Shown one piece after another: positions 9,680-19,732 of a DNA stretch of 64,000 nt (position 1 is its first letter; each line of letters starts with the position of its first letter). Under the pieces are notes generated by a model. It was given only the letters and a program-made list of their open reading frames with translations, was not told the DNA's origin and ran no database searches. Made by a program: the position numbers and the translations under genes. The stretch covers positions 505,613,176 to 505,677,175 of the forward strand of contig CM057347.1 in the NCBI GenBank assembly GCA_030015575.1, in the 5' to 3' direction. The DNA is from Agapanthus africanus (lineage: Eukaryota > Streptophyta > Magnoliopsida > Asparagales > Amaryllidaceae).

Positions 9680-12454
9680 TGTTTACCGCCGGAAACCGGG
9701 AAGACAAACATCTTGCCTGAATTTGGGGGCAGATGCTATTTGGATTTATCCGTCCACCTCTCCGAAGATGCCAAGTTGATTTATGGTACCGTACATCGGA
9801 GGTTTGGATGGATGCGGCCGTTGTAGCAGACTTCATCAGATTCCCCCTCGTTGGCGAGGGGTTTTTTTTATTGTGGGGACGCTCTTCCTGCAGGCGCAAG
9901 CCCCTATAGTTAATTACATTACCGCGTAGCGATAACCACTTTCTCCTGCTCTAGATGTTCACTTCGTGTCGTGTGTGTTTGTTTTATTTTCGGTTGCCCG
10001 TGGATTGTATACGGGGACTAATTTGTGTTGTCGCCTTAGAGCGGGGATTAGTCCAAATCCATATTTTCTTAGATTTGGGTTTGGTTTGATTTAAGGATCA
10101 TTAACCTCGTTTGAGATTAAGATCAACTTAAATATTTTTTAAGGATACGTTAATCCGATATTGGACTAAGCTCTACTTAACGGGGGTTCAAGATTATTTT
10201 TGATCCAACAAAAGAGCATTTGGGCTATATCGTTTTAGTTTAAGGACGTCACGGCCCATTGGGTTTAAGGACATCATAGTCCATAGAGTTTAGTTTAAGG
10301 ACATTGCGGTCCATTGGGTTTAAGGGCATCATAGTCCATAGAGTTTAGTTTAAGGACGTTGAGGTCCATTGGGTTTAAGGACATCATAGTCCATAGAGTT
10401 TAGTTTAGGGACGTTGCGGTCCATTAGGTTTAAGGACATTATAGTCCATGTAGGTTTAAAGACATCATAGTCCATGTAGATTTAAGGACATCATAGTCCA
10501 TGTTTAAGAACATCATAGTCTATGTAAGTTTAAGGACATCATAGTCCATGGAGTTTAGTTTAGGGACGTTGCGGTCCATTAGGTTTAAGGACATCATTGT
10601 CCATGTAGGTTTAAGGACATCATAGTCCGTGGTTAAGGACATCATAGTCCATAGAGTTTTGGCTCATTGGTTTGGGGGTGTGCCAAGAGTTATTGGTTAT
10701 TGGGACCCTCCACCTCTCTGAAGATGTTGAATGATTACAACGACATGTATCAGAGGTGTGGAAGGATGTACCCTTGAACCAAATCCCAAGTCGAGGAGTT
10801 GTCAGTTCTGAGCATAGAGGCTCGGTTTGCTTGGAGATTTCATCTCAGGATGAACTTAACCGATTTGTGGTTGAAGTTGGTTCCTTATAGTGTTAAACAC
10901 TAATGTATGCTCAGTGCTCACGTGCTCCCACATGCGGCCTTAAAACAATGTTAAACACTGAAATCTGGGGGGCTCACGTATGGCACGTGAGGCGCTTAAA
11001 AGTTGGCGCTGCTTCTTTGGCGTTATTCCTATGTTCCTTTCACAAATGCTAAGCCCTATTGGGGGCCACGTAGGATCACGTGAGGCACCCCTAAAATGGG
11101 AACTATCTTGGATTTATTCCCTTTTTCTTTTGGAAGTGCTAAGCACTTTTTAGGTGGTCACGTGGGATCACGTAAAGCGCCAAAAAAGTGGTAACTGTCT
11201 TTAGGGTTTATACCCTTTCTCTTTTTTGTATAAGTGTTTGTTCGGGAGTCACGTGGAGACACGTGACCTGCTCTTTTGTTCATCAAGGGTGCTCACGTGG
11301 GAGCACGTGATGTGCCATTATCATGTTGGGTGCTAATCTTTCTACGTGCATGGAGATCTTGAGTTTTGAGACTTTCAAGCCCATTGTTTTATAAGAATTA
11401 AATTCTTATATAGGTTTAAACCCTAGTTTTACTAGAGGAATTAAATTTCTATATGTTCTTGTAAGAATTAAATTCTTTGAACTTAGTTCTTTCCCCTAGG
11501 TTTGAATCTATATAACAGAATCTTCCCGATAAGAATTAAATTCTCAACTTGTGGGGAGATCTGCTTCTGCAGATCTCAACCAGAGGAAGAACTGGGTTCT
11601 TTTTAGAAGAGTTCAACTTTTATGGAGGCGAAGAAGAGGTAAGATGTTCTCTGTGTTTCTTTTTTCTCTTACCTATGGTTTCTCTTTCATTTTTAGGGGA
11701 TCTTCTTCTTTTCTCTAGAGAATTAAATTCTCTTTTCTTTTTAGCTTCCCAAGGGGTTTTCCTTTCTGTTTCTCCCTCTCTCTCTTCAGTCTCGAGTCCT
11801 TTATATAGCGGAGGCAAGTTTGTTGATTTCTATTAAGGAAATCTCTCATTGAGAGATTTTTGATTGATTCGGGTATTTTATCCACCGTTGGATTTTTGAT
11901 CCAGGGACTCCTGTTTTACAGAAAATATTTTCTTGTTTTTAACAAGATTGGGAAAATATTTTCCCATATAGAGTTTATTCTGTTTCTTGGTGATTTTTAA
12001 TCACCATTGGATCTTTTGATCCAACGGTGCTCTGATTTACAGAGCACAATCTTTCTTGTTTAGAAAGATTGGGGAAAATATTTCCAAAATAGGGTTCTGA
12101 TCCCTTTTATATAGAATTTAATTCTATCGGGTCAGAAGATATTAGGAATCCTCACGTGTAGTACATGACTCAATGGCATTAGGTCGGTTTGCCTATATGC
12201 AGCAGTCCGAGAGAAGAGCATCACGTGTTGGCACGTGATGCGCCTTCTGGCCTGCTATTTATTTTATGAAGGCGCCTATATATTTTGTATATAGGTGCTC
12301 ACGTGTGGCACGTGAGGCTCAACTTCAGTCCCATTTGTTAAGTGTAATGCTTATAATTTTGGCTCCAAAGCGCATCACGTGTGGGCACGTGATGCTCCAT
12401 TTGGGGAATTTTCCTATTGTTTTATTTATTTATTATTTATTTTTCAAAAAGGAA
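9680..12454 (-). repeat. 3' LTR of element B (about 2.8 kb)
   Basis: Matches 17,013-19,727 along its whole length. It starts TGTTTACCGCC on the + strand; the other end is less exact because TG changed to TT beside the PPT. It holds the hairpin minisatellite (10,240-10,665) and most of the CACGTG pairs (10,919-12,391). Open frames, such as the one at 11,549-11,836, are LTR sequence and not genes. Confidence 0.9.
10240..10665. repeat. Hairpin minisatellite in the left B LTR
   Basis: About a dozen irregular tandem units alternate GGACATCATAGTCC and GGACGTTGCGGTCC, joined by GTTTAAGG and ATAGAGTTTAGTTTA-type linkers. Each unit is a short inverted repeat (GGAC/GTCC) with a six-base loop. The right LTR has the same array with fewer units (17,573-17,920), so copy number changed after insertion. 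Confidence 0.88.
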
Positions 12455-12495
12455 AAAATTCCCCCACAGCGTTGTTCTCACTTGTCTTGCACGTG
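10919..12495. promoter_or_regulatory. CACGTG pairs in the left B LTR
   Basis: Palindromic CACGTG words recur, mostly as pairs 9-10 bases apart: 11,250/11,260; 11,294/11,304; 12,222/12,232; 12,300/12,309; 12,376/12,386. There are further singles at 10,919, 10,984, 11,077, 11,159, 12,153 and 12,490 (the last just past the LTR end). CACGTG is the G-box core for plant bZIP and bHLH factors, and ten bases is about one helical turn. Several partners have become CACGTA or CATGTG, single CpG transitions. Regulatory use is inferred. Confidence 0.6.
12455..12464 (-). other. Polypurine tract of element B
   Basis: The minus strand reads GTGGGGGAAT just before the LTR start. This is the expected plus-strand primer for reverse transcription. 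Confidence 0.65.
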
Positions 12496-12508
12496 AGTAC
12501 AACGCTGT
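12466..12508. repeat. Hairpin beside the PPT of element B
   Basis: ACAGCGTTGT at 12,466-12,475 is the exact reverse complement of ACAACGCTGT at 12,499-12,508. The stem continues inward with TCAC/GTGA. The loop side includes another CACGTG (12,490-12,495). Confidence 0.7.
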
Positions 12509-12726
12509 CACCTTTACAGCCGTCGGATGACCTAAGGGAACGGGGAGGTGAACCGCCTTTATCGGGTCTTATAAATGCAAGGGTTTGGCTTTTGGGAAGC
12601 TACTGTTCTTTCATCTTCTTCCTTCTTTATTTTTTTGAGAATTTAATTCTCCTCTTCAGAGCTTAGTTATCTGCCATTGCAATTCCAGAGTTAAACTCTG
12701 TTGGAAATTTTATCCCGAGCGAGGTG

Positions 12727-13778
12727 CTAAACGCTCATGCAGATTTCTTTTAGCACCCTCACATTTAGGAGGTTGACAGAGAACCCGTTGTCAACTAAGA
12801 TTTTCCCTATCTTGATGTCATGGCAATACCCGGTGACATACAGGGGACGGTTGTGCTCGCACGTTCCGAAGAGGAGAAATTCATCGCCGAAAGTGATGCC
12901 AGCTGTGTGCACTTCTTCCAGCTGGTTCTTCATCTTTTCTTCGGCAAGGAAAGCTTGAAATTGCTCCGGCTCTTGTAATGCCCTGATCAGAGAATCTGGT
13001 GCCTCTTTAGACAATAGAAGGGCATCCAAAACGCTTAGCTGTGAGGGTATCTTCCTCGGGTGTGCTAGGATATTGTAATCCACTTTGTTTTTCTTAGGCG
13101 AGTCCTTGGCTGCCAACTCTTCGACGACTCGATCATCGAGGGCGATATCCTCATGGACTTTTTCCTTCCCCTTATCTTTTTTGTTCGATCCCTTATTTGT
13201 AGGTCCGAGATTCTTTTCGGGCAACGTACGACTATGCAGCTGAATGTTTTCACAGTTCTTTATCTCTTCCTCTTTTCCTGATGTGGATGTGGATTCCTTG
13301 AAGAGAGGGCCGAGGGCTATTTCCTCGTCAGAATCGCTTATGAAGGTGAGAACTTGCGATCCCTCGGAATCAACCATGTGACAGTTGCCGGCAGTTCTTT
13401 TGTGCTCATCTGTCGTGATTCTCTGCTCCCGACGAGTTTTGCGATTCATCCGCTTGAATGTTGTCGGTGAGCAACGTATCCCTGCCACCACTTTTTAAAG
13501 GCCATGCATTCTTCGGTAGGGTGTGCAATCCTTTGACGGTACAAGCAGTAGTTAGGATGTGCATCCGCTTCGTCAAGGTGTATACCCCTAGGAGTATTTC
13601 CTTTGAAAGATGGCAGCTTCATTCCCAATGACAGAGCTTTAGCGAACCGTTTCCTTGTCTTAAGCCTGTTTTTATCCGCTGCAGGCGTGCCTCGATCTGG
13701 TTTTAGTGCTTTGCGACTCATCCCTACCATGACTTCTTCAACTTGATGCCGACGCCTGGCCCTTTCGAATATGGCCAT
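12727..13778 (-). pseudogene. gag C-terminus and truncated protease (element B)
   Basis: Two overlapping open frames (13,446-13,778 and 12,727-13,491). The first holds a zinc-binding-like motif YCLYRQRIAHPTEEC with one H replaced by R. The second holds an acidic linker and the aspartic protease active-site region GKILVDNGFSVNLL (about 12,780-12,810); D-N-G rather than D-S/T-G is, as far as I recall, also found in other Tat proteases. Sequence related to protease ends at about LKEI, then a TAG stop and 260 non-coding bases to the PPT. The pol genes were therefore deleted between here and the PPT. Confidence 0.78.
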
Positions 13779-13945
13779 TTCACGCTCTTGATCAGCTTTG
13801 CTCTTCTAACGGGCTTCCTTCAGCAGCATGTCAATCATCTCGGCTGACGGTTCCAAGGATTTTGGCACCGATCCTGCCCTCGGCTCTTCTATATTGTCTT
13901 CTGATGCCGAGTGAGCTTCTTCTTCATTTATTGGTGAATGAGAGA

Positions 13946-15034
13946 TCATGTGACAACTTGCCACATAATCCTCGGGTTCTTCTGACGAGCCTTCTCCCTC
14001 ATCATTGTCATTATCTCCGCTCTCAAGGATATGGTTGAGAAACTCTTGGAGTGTGGCCGGGGTTCATGCCTTCTGGTTATATTCCTCCAGTGCGTCAATA
14101 TGCCTTTGAAATCCGTGCGTTTTTCATCAGACTGCGCGGGCTTTTTGGTCTTCTTCTTTTTCTTCAAAGACTTCGACGGCTGGAAGTAGGTATTTTGCCC
14201 ATCGCTACCAACTCTCGATGTTGGGCGCGGTTTCAACATCCCCTCAATGATCTCTGACTCTAGCGGGCTTTTCCACCAAATCGCCGGACATGCTTGAAGA
14301 TCTTTCAGCATTCTTTTAGTTTTAGCCGAAAGAACAACTTCCCATGGAGCTTCCTCTATAAATGAACATGATGCCCCTGGCGTGTCCATATTTTTAGGAG
14401 CGTGTGGTTGTGGCGGGTTTACCCTACAGTTTTCAGACAGCGTGAATTTGCCTTGTTGATACTGGTCCTCAATCCAGTTTTTGAAGACGAAGCAATCTTT
14501 GATTGGGTGGCCTACTATTCGGTGGTAGGGGCGGTAATTGCGATTGTTGACGTCGCCTGGTTGCAGCGGGCGTCTCGGATCCTGGAGAGTGATGAGCCTG
14601 TTGCGCACCGCCAGTTTGAACAGTCTTCTCATTTTATCCCGAGGGAATGAGTAAGGACATCTCAGCTTTTCTCCAAGTGATCGTTGTTTATCGTTTTGGC
14701 GAGCAGTTGGTTTTGGATAACTCAGCTGCTGCTGAGCATTGGCGACGAAGGTAGCTTTCCCTTTACCCTTCTTGTTTCGAAGCTCCGTTTTCAAGGAGGA
14801 CGGTCTATGGCCCATCTGGTCCATTTGGGCCAGCTTGTCGATCAAGGATTGGAAAGTGGTCGGCTTGAAGAACATCATGAATTGGGATATAGTTGCCTGC
14901 GGATCCAAGGTCCCCACGAACATGCCTATGGCAGGAGCTTCTTCTATGCGTTGTTCGCATCTCGACCATAGGTTCCGCCACCGAATTGCATACTGAACCC
15001 AAGTCTCTCCTGGCTTCACCCTGGCATTGATCAA
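13946..15034 (-). pseudogene. gag middle part (element B)
   Basis: A 362-residue frame continuing the capsid-like region: VQYAIRWRNLWSRCEQR near the N-terminus, then DKLAQMDQMGHRP, a basic stretch, and the zinc-like motif YRPYHRIVGHPIKDC followed by FVFKNWIEDQY (about 14,470-14,540), where the first C is replaced by R. The same C/H pattern and following words occur in element A (5296-5349). It likely continues the frame at 15,074-15,721 after a short break. Confidence 0.8.
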
Positions 15035-15073
15035 TGCCGTGATCGGGGTGCGTTCGCTGGCGCTTACGAAACG

Positions 15074-15721
15074 CTAGGTGAATAGAAACTCCATTTCTGT
15101 GAATGTTTTGATGGAGTCATTCGGAAGTTCCGAGTACCATTCAAATGTCGTCTCCGCTAAGCTGCCAACGAATTGGCGAAACGGCAGTTTGTCGTCACCT
15201 CCAGTATTGCCGCATAGAGCCCTGAACTGAGCGACGTGCCGATGGGGGTTGCTTGTCCCCTTATACACGTGAAATTTAGGGATCATATATTCCGGCGAGT
15301 ACTTAATTTGATCGTACCAGTTCCGATAGGGTCGCCCAGTTCTGACGACTTGGCCAGTTGCTTCACTTACCTGATGAGCTCGTATTTGTTGAGCTATGTA
15401 GTCATCAAGCGCAGCTTTCGAGATCGTCTCCTCCCTGGCTGCTGATAAAGCCGGAAGAGGGTTTGATATCTCCCCTCTGTCATTTTTAATGATTATTGGG
15501 GGATCTTCGGCTAGAGGGTCCGATTGGATCATCATCCCCACCATATCTTGGAACAGGAGCGCCATTTGTTTTATGTTAGCCGCTTGTTCCGCGGTTTCTT
15601 TATCTTTCTTTTCGAGCATTCTTCGGAGGAACTCGGCGTCGGTTTCCTGCTCCTGGCGTTGATCCGACAATACTTCCGGACTTTCTTTCTGCCCAGTAAG
15701 TGCGGCCATCTTTGTCAGCAT
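15074..15721 (-). pseudogene. gag capsid-like region (element B)
   Basis: A 215-residue frame with a glutamine/glutamate-rich start (possible coiled coil; DAEFLRRMLEKKDKET), then the Retrotrans_gag-like segment: PKFHVYKGTSNPHRHVAQF, ALCGNTGGDDKL, FEWYSELPNDSIKTF. Capsid assembly is the family role. The frame stops near 15,074 and resumes by 15,034, one small lesion. Confidence 0.82.
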
Positions 15722-15802
15722 CTCCTGGAGTTTCTATTGTTGCTCCTGAGCCTTAGTTACTGATCATGTAAGTGGTCGATGAACCCCAGAAGCACGGCTT
15801 TC

Positions 15803-16897
15803 CTATTTTCCGGAAACCATGTAGACGGTGTGCACTACCATGCCCCTAGACTTGGGGCATTTGGATCCATCACACTCAGAATTTGTCACCGGTGGTGGTT
15901 GATTCTCTGGCCTTCTCCTTTTATGGACGATCGAAGTTGAGGGGGTCGTAGCGGTAGGCATCCATGCAGATGATACCTTTCGTAGTATGGCGGCTGGATG
16001 GTTCTCCTCTTGCCGAGCCTTCATTTTCTTCGATCTGCGGGAGTAGTCTTTGTCGATCACAGAGTCTTGGACTCTTCGCCAGACCCTGCGGATTTTGGAG
16101 GACAGCCACTGAGGGGGCTGCTCCGACTTCACTTTAGTGACATTTTCAGCGGGTGAAGGAGACGTTTTTAGTACGGCAATGGGAGAGTTCTTGCGCACCC
16201 TCTTGAGCGGCTCAAAGCTGTTCCCAGTTGGAACAGCAGCATCAACTTCTACCGTTGGAGCTGGTGGGGTAAGTCCGGAAGGGGAACTATCCCCAGCTTC
16301 CCTCACTCGGTGCCAGTGACGACGTCGAGCATGTCGTGTAGCCGGGATCACCTCTATCGTTGGAGTAGCTTCGTCATGCCCCCTGCTTTCAGGAGAGGCT
16401 GCTATTGGCGCCAGCCTGTTAAAGACTGACATCCGCTGGGAAGGAATGGTCAACCTGTCGAAGGCCGACTTTCGAGTAGGGGAAGTAGTTTGGACGACTT
16501 CATCTGCAGCAAGAGTTGGGATAGCCTTCTCCGGTATTGCGAGCCTCTTCGCGGGCCCATTTGAGTTTAGGCTCAGCCTGTCGAAGACTAAGACTGAAGT
16601 ATTAGACTTGGATGACCCGTTGAGAGAGGCCGCGATAGTTGCAAGCCGATCAAAGACCGACTTCTTCGGAGCTTCCTGTGACGGCATCGGGATGCTGAAG
16701 CTTGTTGGCGGGATCATGGTCCTGAAGAACAACCCGATGGTGGCCTGTGTCACATGTTCCACCGGCATTGCGAAGATGGAGGCCGCTTGGGGCCCGTAAG
16801 TTACTCCTCCAGACGGGACGGAGCGGGAGTTGTTGTTGTAGTTGGTGCAGCTGGAAGCCATTGATCTTCTTTTCTCTGCACGGGAGCAAGACACCAA
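15803..16897 (-). pseudogene. gag N-terminal part with FDRL repeats (element B)
   Basis: A 364-residue open frame next to the PBS and 5' LTR. A short motif recurs four times: SVFDRLATIAAS, VFDRLSLNSN, SAFDRLTIPSQ, SVFNRLAPIAAS, followed by a basic region and the ending VVHTVYMVSGK. Element A has the matching words KSVFERL and HTVYMV. The function of the repeats is not known to me. The frame is open end to end but separated from the next gag segment by a stop near 15,800, so it is listed as part of a broken gag. Confidence 0.75.
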
Positions 16898-16990
16898 ATC
16901 TTAGTACCTCGAATCCACAGGCAACCATAGCAGACCGCGATTTGTTCGCGAAACACGACACACGAAGTGTGGAGTGGAAAGAGGAAAAGA

Positions 16991-17010
16991 TCCCACCGGG
17001 CGTGCCAGAA
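16991..17010 (-). other. Primer-binding site of element B
   Basis: The minus strand reads TTCTGGCACGCCCGGTGGGA two bases inside the LTR. It differs from the element A site at one base. Confidence 0.72.
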
Positions 17011-17572
17011 TCTGTTTACCGCCGGAAACCGGAAAGACAAACGTCTTGCCTGAATTAGGGGGCATATGCTATTCGGATTTATCCGTCCACCTCTCCGAAG
17101 ACGCCAAGTTGATTTATGGCACCGTGCATCGAAGGTTTAGACAGATGCGGCCGTTGTAGCAGACTTCGTCAGAATCTCCTTCGTTGGCGAGGGTTTTTTT
17201 TATTGTGGGGATGCTCTTCCCTGCAGGTGCAAGCCCCTGCAGTTAATTACGTTACCGCGTAGTGATAACCACTTTCTCCTGCTCCAGATGTTCACTTCGT
17301 GTCGTATGTGTTTGTTTTATTTTTGGTTTCCCGTGGATTGTATACGGGGACTAATTGTGTTGTTGCCCGTAGGGCAGGGATTAGTCCAAATCCGTATTTT
17401 CTTAGATTTGGGTTTGGTTTGATTTAAGGATCGTTAACCTCGTTTGAGATTAAGATCAACTTAAATATTTGTTAAGGATACGTTAATCCGATATTGGACT
17501 AAGATCTACTTAACGGGGGTTCAGGATCATTTTTGATCCAACAAAAGAGTATTTGGGCTCTATCGTTTTAGT

Positions 17573-17920
17573 TTAAGGATGTCACGGTCCATTGGGTTTA
17601 AAGACATCATAGTCCATAGAGTTTAGTTTAGAGTCGTTACGGCCCATTGAGTTTAAGGACATCATAGTCCATAGAGTTTAGTTTAGGGACGTTGTGGTCC
17701 ATTGGATTTAAGGACATCATAGTCCATAGAGTTTAGTTTAGGGATGTTGCGGTCCATTAGGTTTAAGGACATCATAGTCCATGTAGGTTTAAGGCCATCA
17801 TAGTCCAGGTTTAAGGACATCATAGTCCATGGAGTTTAGTTTAGGGACGTTGCGGTCCATTGGGTTTAAGGACATTATAGTCCATGTAGATTTAATGACA
17901 TCATAGTCCATAGAGTTTTG
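17573..17920. repeat. Hairpin minisatellite in the right B LTR
   Basis: Same alternating GGAC...GTCC units as in the left LTR, with fewer copies. Confidence 0.88.
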
Positions 17921-18177
17921 GCTCATTGGTTTGGGGGTGTGCCAAGAGTTATTGGTTATTGGGACCCTCCACCTCTCTGAAGGCGTTAAATGATTACAAC
18001 GACATGTATCAGAGGTGTGGAAGGATGTACCCTTGAACCAAATCCCAAATCGAGGAGTTGTCAATTCTGAGCATAGAGGCTCGGTTTGCTTGGAGATTTA
18101 ATCTTAGGAGGAACTTAACCGATTTGTGGTTGAAATTGGTTTCTTATAGTGTTAAACACTAATGTATGATCAGCGCT

Positions 18178-19660
18178 CACGTGCCCCCACGTGCGGCCTT
18201 AAAACAATGTTAAACACTGAAATCTGGGGGGGCTCACGTGTGGCACGTAAGGCGCTTGAAAGTTGGGGCTGCTTCTTTGGCGTTATTCCCTTGTTCCTTT
18301 CATAAATGCTAAGCCCTATTGGAGGTCACGTGGGATCACGTGAGGCGCCCCCAAAATGGGAACTATCTTGGGTTTATTACCTTTTTCTTTTGGAAGCGCT
18401 AAGCACTTTTTAGGGGGTCACGTGGGATCACGTGAGGCGCCAAAAAAGTGGTAACTGTCTTTGGGGTTTATACCCTTTCTCTTTTTTGTATAAGTGCTTG
18501 TTCGGGAGTCACGTGGAGACACGTGACCTGGTCTCAGTTGTTCTTTTTTGTTCATCAAGGGTGCTCACGTGGGAGCATGTGATGTGCCATTATCATGTTG
18601 GATGATAATCTTTCTACGTGCATGGAGATCTTGAGTTTTGAGACTTTCAAGCCCATTGTTTTATAAGAATTAAATTCTTATATAGGGTTAAACCCTAGTT
18701 TTACTAGAGGAATTAGATTCCTATATGTTCCTGTAAAAATTAAATTTTTTGAAAGTTCTTTTCCCTAGGTTTGAATCTACATAACAGAATCTCCCCGATG
18801 AGAATTAAATTCTCAACTTGTGAGGAGATCTGCTTCTGCAGATCTCAACCAGAGGAAGAACTAAGTTCTTTTTAGAAGAGTTCAACTCTTGTGGAGGCGA
18901 AGAAGAGGTAAGATGTTCTCCGTGTTTCTTTTTTGCTCTTATCTAGGGTTTCTCTTTCTTTTTGAGGGGATCTTCTTCTTTTCTCTAGAGAATTAAATTC
19001 TCTTTTCTTTTTAGCTTCCCAAGGGGTTTTCCTCTCTGTTTCTCCCTCTCTCTCTTCAGTCTCGAGTCCTTTATATAGCGGAGGCAAGTTTGTTGATTTC
19101 TGTTAAGGAAATCTCTCATTGAAAGATTTTTGATTGATTCGGGGATTTTATCCACCGTTGGATCTTTGATCCAGGGACTCTTGTTTTACAGAAGACATTT
19201 TCTTGTTTTTAACAAAATTGGGAAAATATTTTCCCATACAGAGTTTATTCTGTATCTTGGTGATTTTTAATCACCATTGGATCTTTGATCCAACGGTGCA
19301 CTGATTTACGGAGCACAATCTTTCTTATTTAGAAAGATTGGGGAAAATATTTCCAAAATAGGGTTCTAATCCCTTTCATATAGAATTTAATTCTATCGAG
19401 TCAGAAGATATTAGGAATCCTCACGTGTAGCACGTGACCCAATGGCACTAGGCCGGTTTGCCTATATGCAGCAGTCCCAGAGAAGAGCATCACGTGTTGG
19501 CATGTGATGCGCCTTCTGGCCTGCTCTTTGTTTTATGAAGGCGCCTATATACTTTGTATATAGGTGCTCACGTGTGGCACGTGAGACCCAACTTCAGTCC
19601 TATTTGTTAAGTGTGATACTTATAATTTTGGCTCCAAGACGCATCACGTGTGGGCACGTG
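18178..19660. promoter_or_regulatory. CACGTG pairs in the right B LTR
   Basis: Pairs 9-10 bases apart: 18,178/18,188; 18,327/18,337; 18,419/18,429; 18,510/18,520; 19,422/19,431; 19,569/19,578; 19,645/19,655. Pairs degraded in one LTR are often intact in the other (for example 11,159/CACGTA against 18,419/18,429), so the paired state is ancestral. Confidence 0.6.
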
Positions 19661-19732
19661 ATGCTCCCTTTAGGGAATTTTCCTATTGCTTTTTTTTTAT
19701 TTATTATTTATTTTTCAAAAGGGAACAGAGCT

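Larger units (their letters stand above)
9680..19727 (-). mobile_element. Element B: complete non-autonomous Tat element
   Basis: A 10.0-kb element bounded by a perfect 5-bp duplication (gagct), with two long LTRs (9680-about 12,454; 17,013-19,727), a PBS (16,991-17,010) and a polypurine tract (about 12,455-12,464). The interior carries gag and the start of protease only. Reverse transcriptase, both RNases H and integrase are missing, although ends and priming sites are intact, so B must have used proteins of a relative. It lies between RNase H 1 and RNase H 2 of element C, so it is younger than C. Confidence 0.9.
17013..19727 (-). repeat. 5' LTR of element B (2715 bp)
   Basis: Collinear copy of the left LTR. 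It starts TGTTTACCGCC and ends GGGAACA, followed by the target duplication gagct. The hairpin minisatellite lies at 17,573-17,920 and CACGTG pairs at 18,178-19,660. The two LTRs differ by scattered substitutions and by unit number in the minisatellite. Confidence 0.92.

Noticed and set aside
10240..10665. Regular repeats resembling a CRISPR array
   Set aside because: The units are contiguous short palindromes without unique spacers, no cas genes are present, and the array is inside a plant LTR and duplicated in the partner LTR.
11549..11836. Open frame in the B LTR, with a related one on the opposite strand in both LTRs
   Set aside because: The sequence is LTR leader; the + strand frame is not kept in the second LTR.
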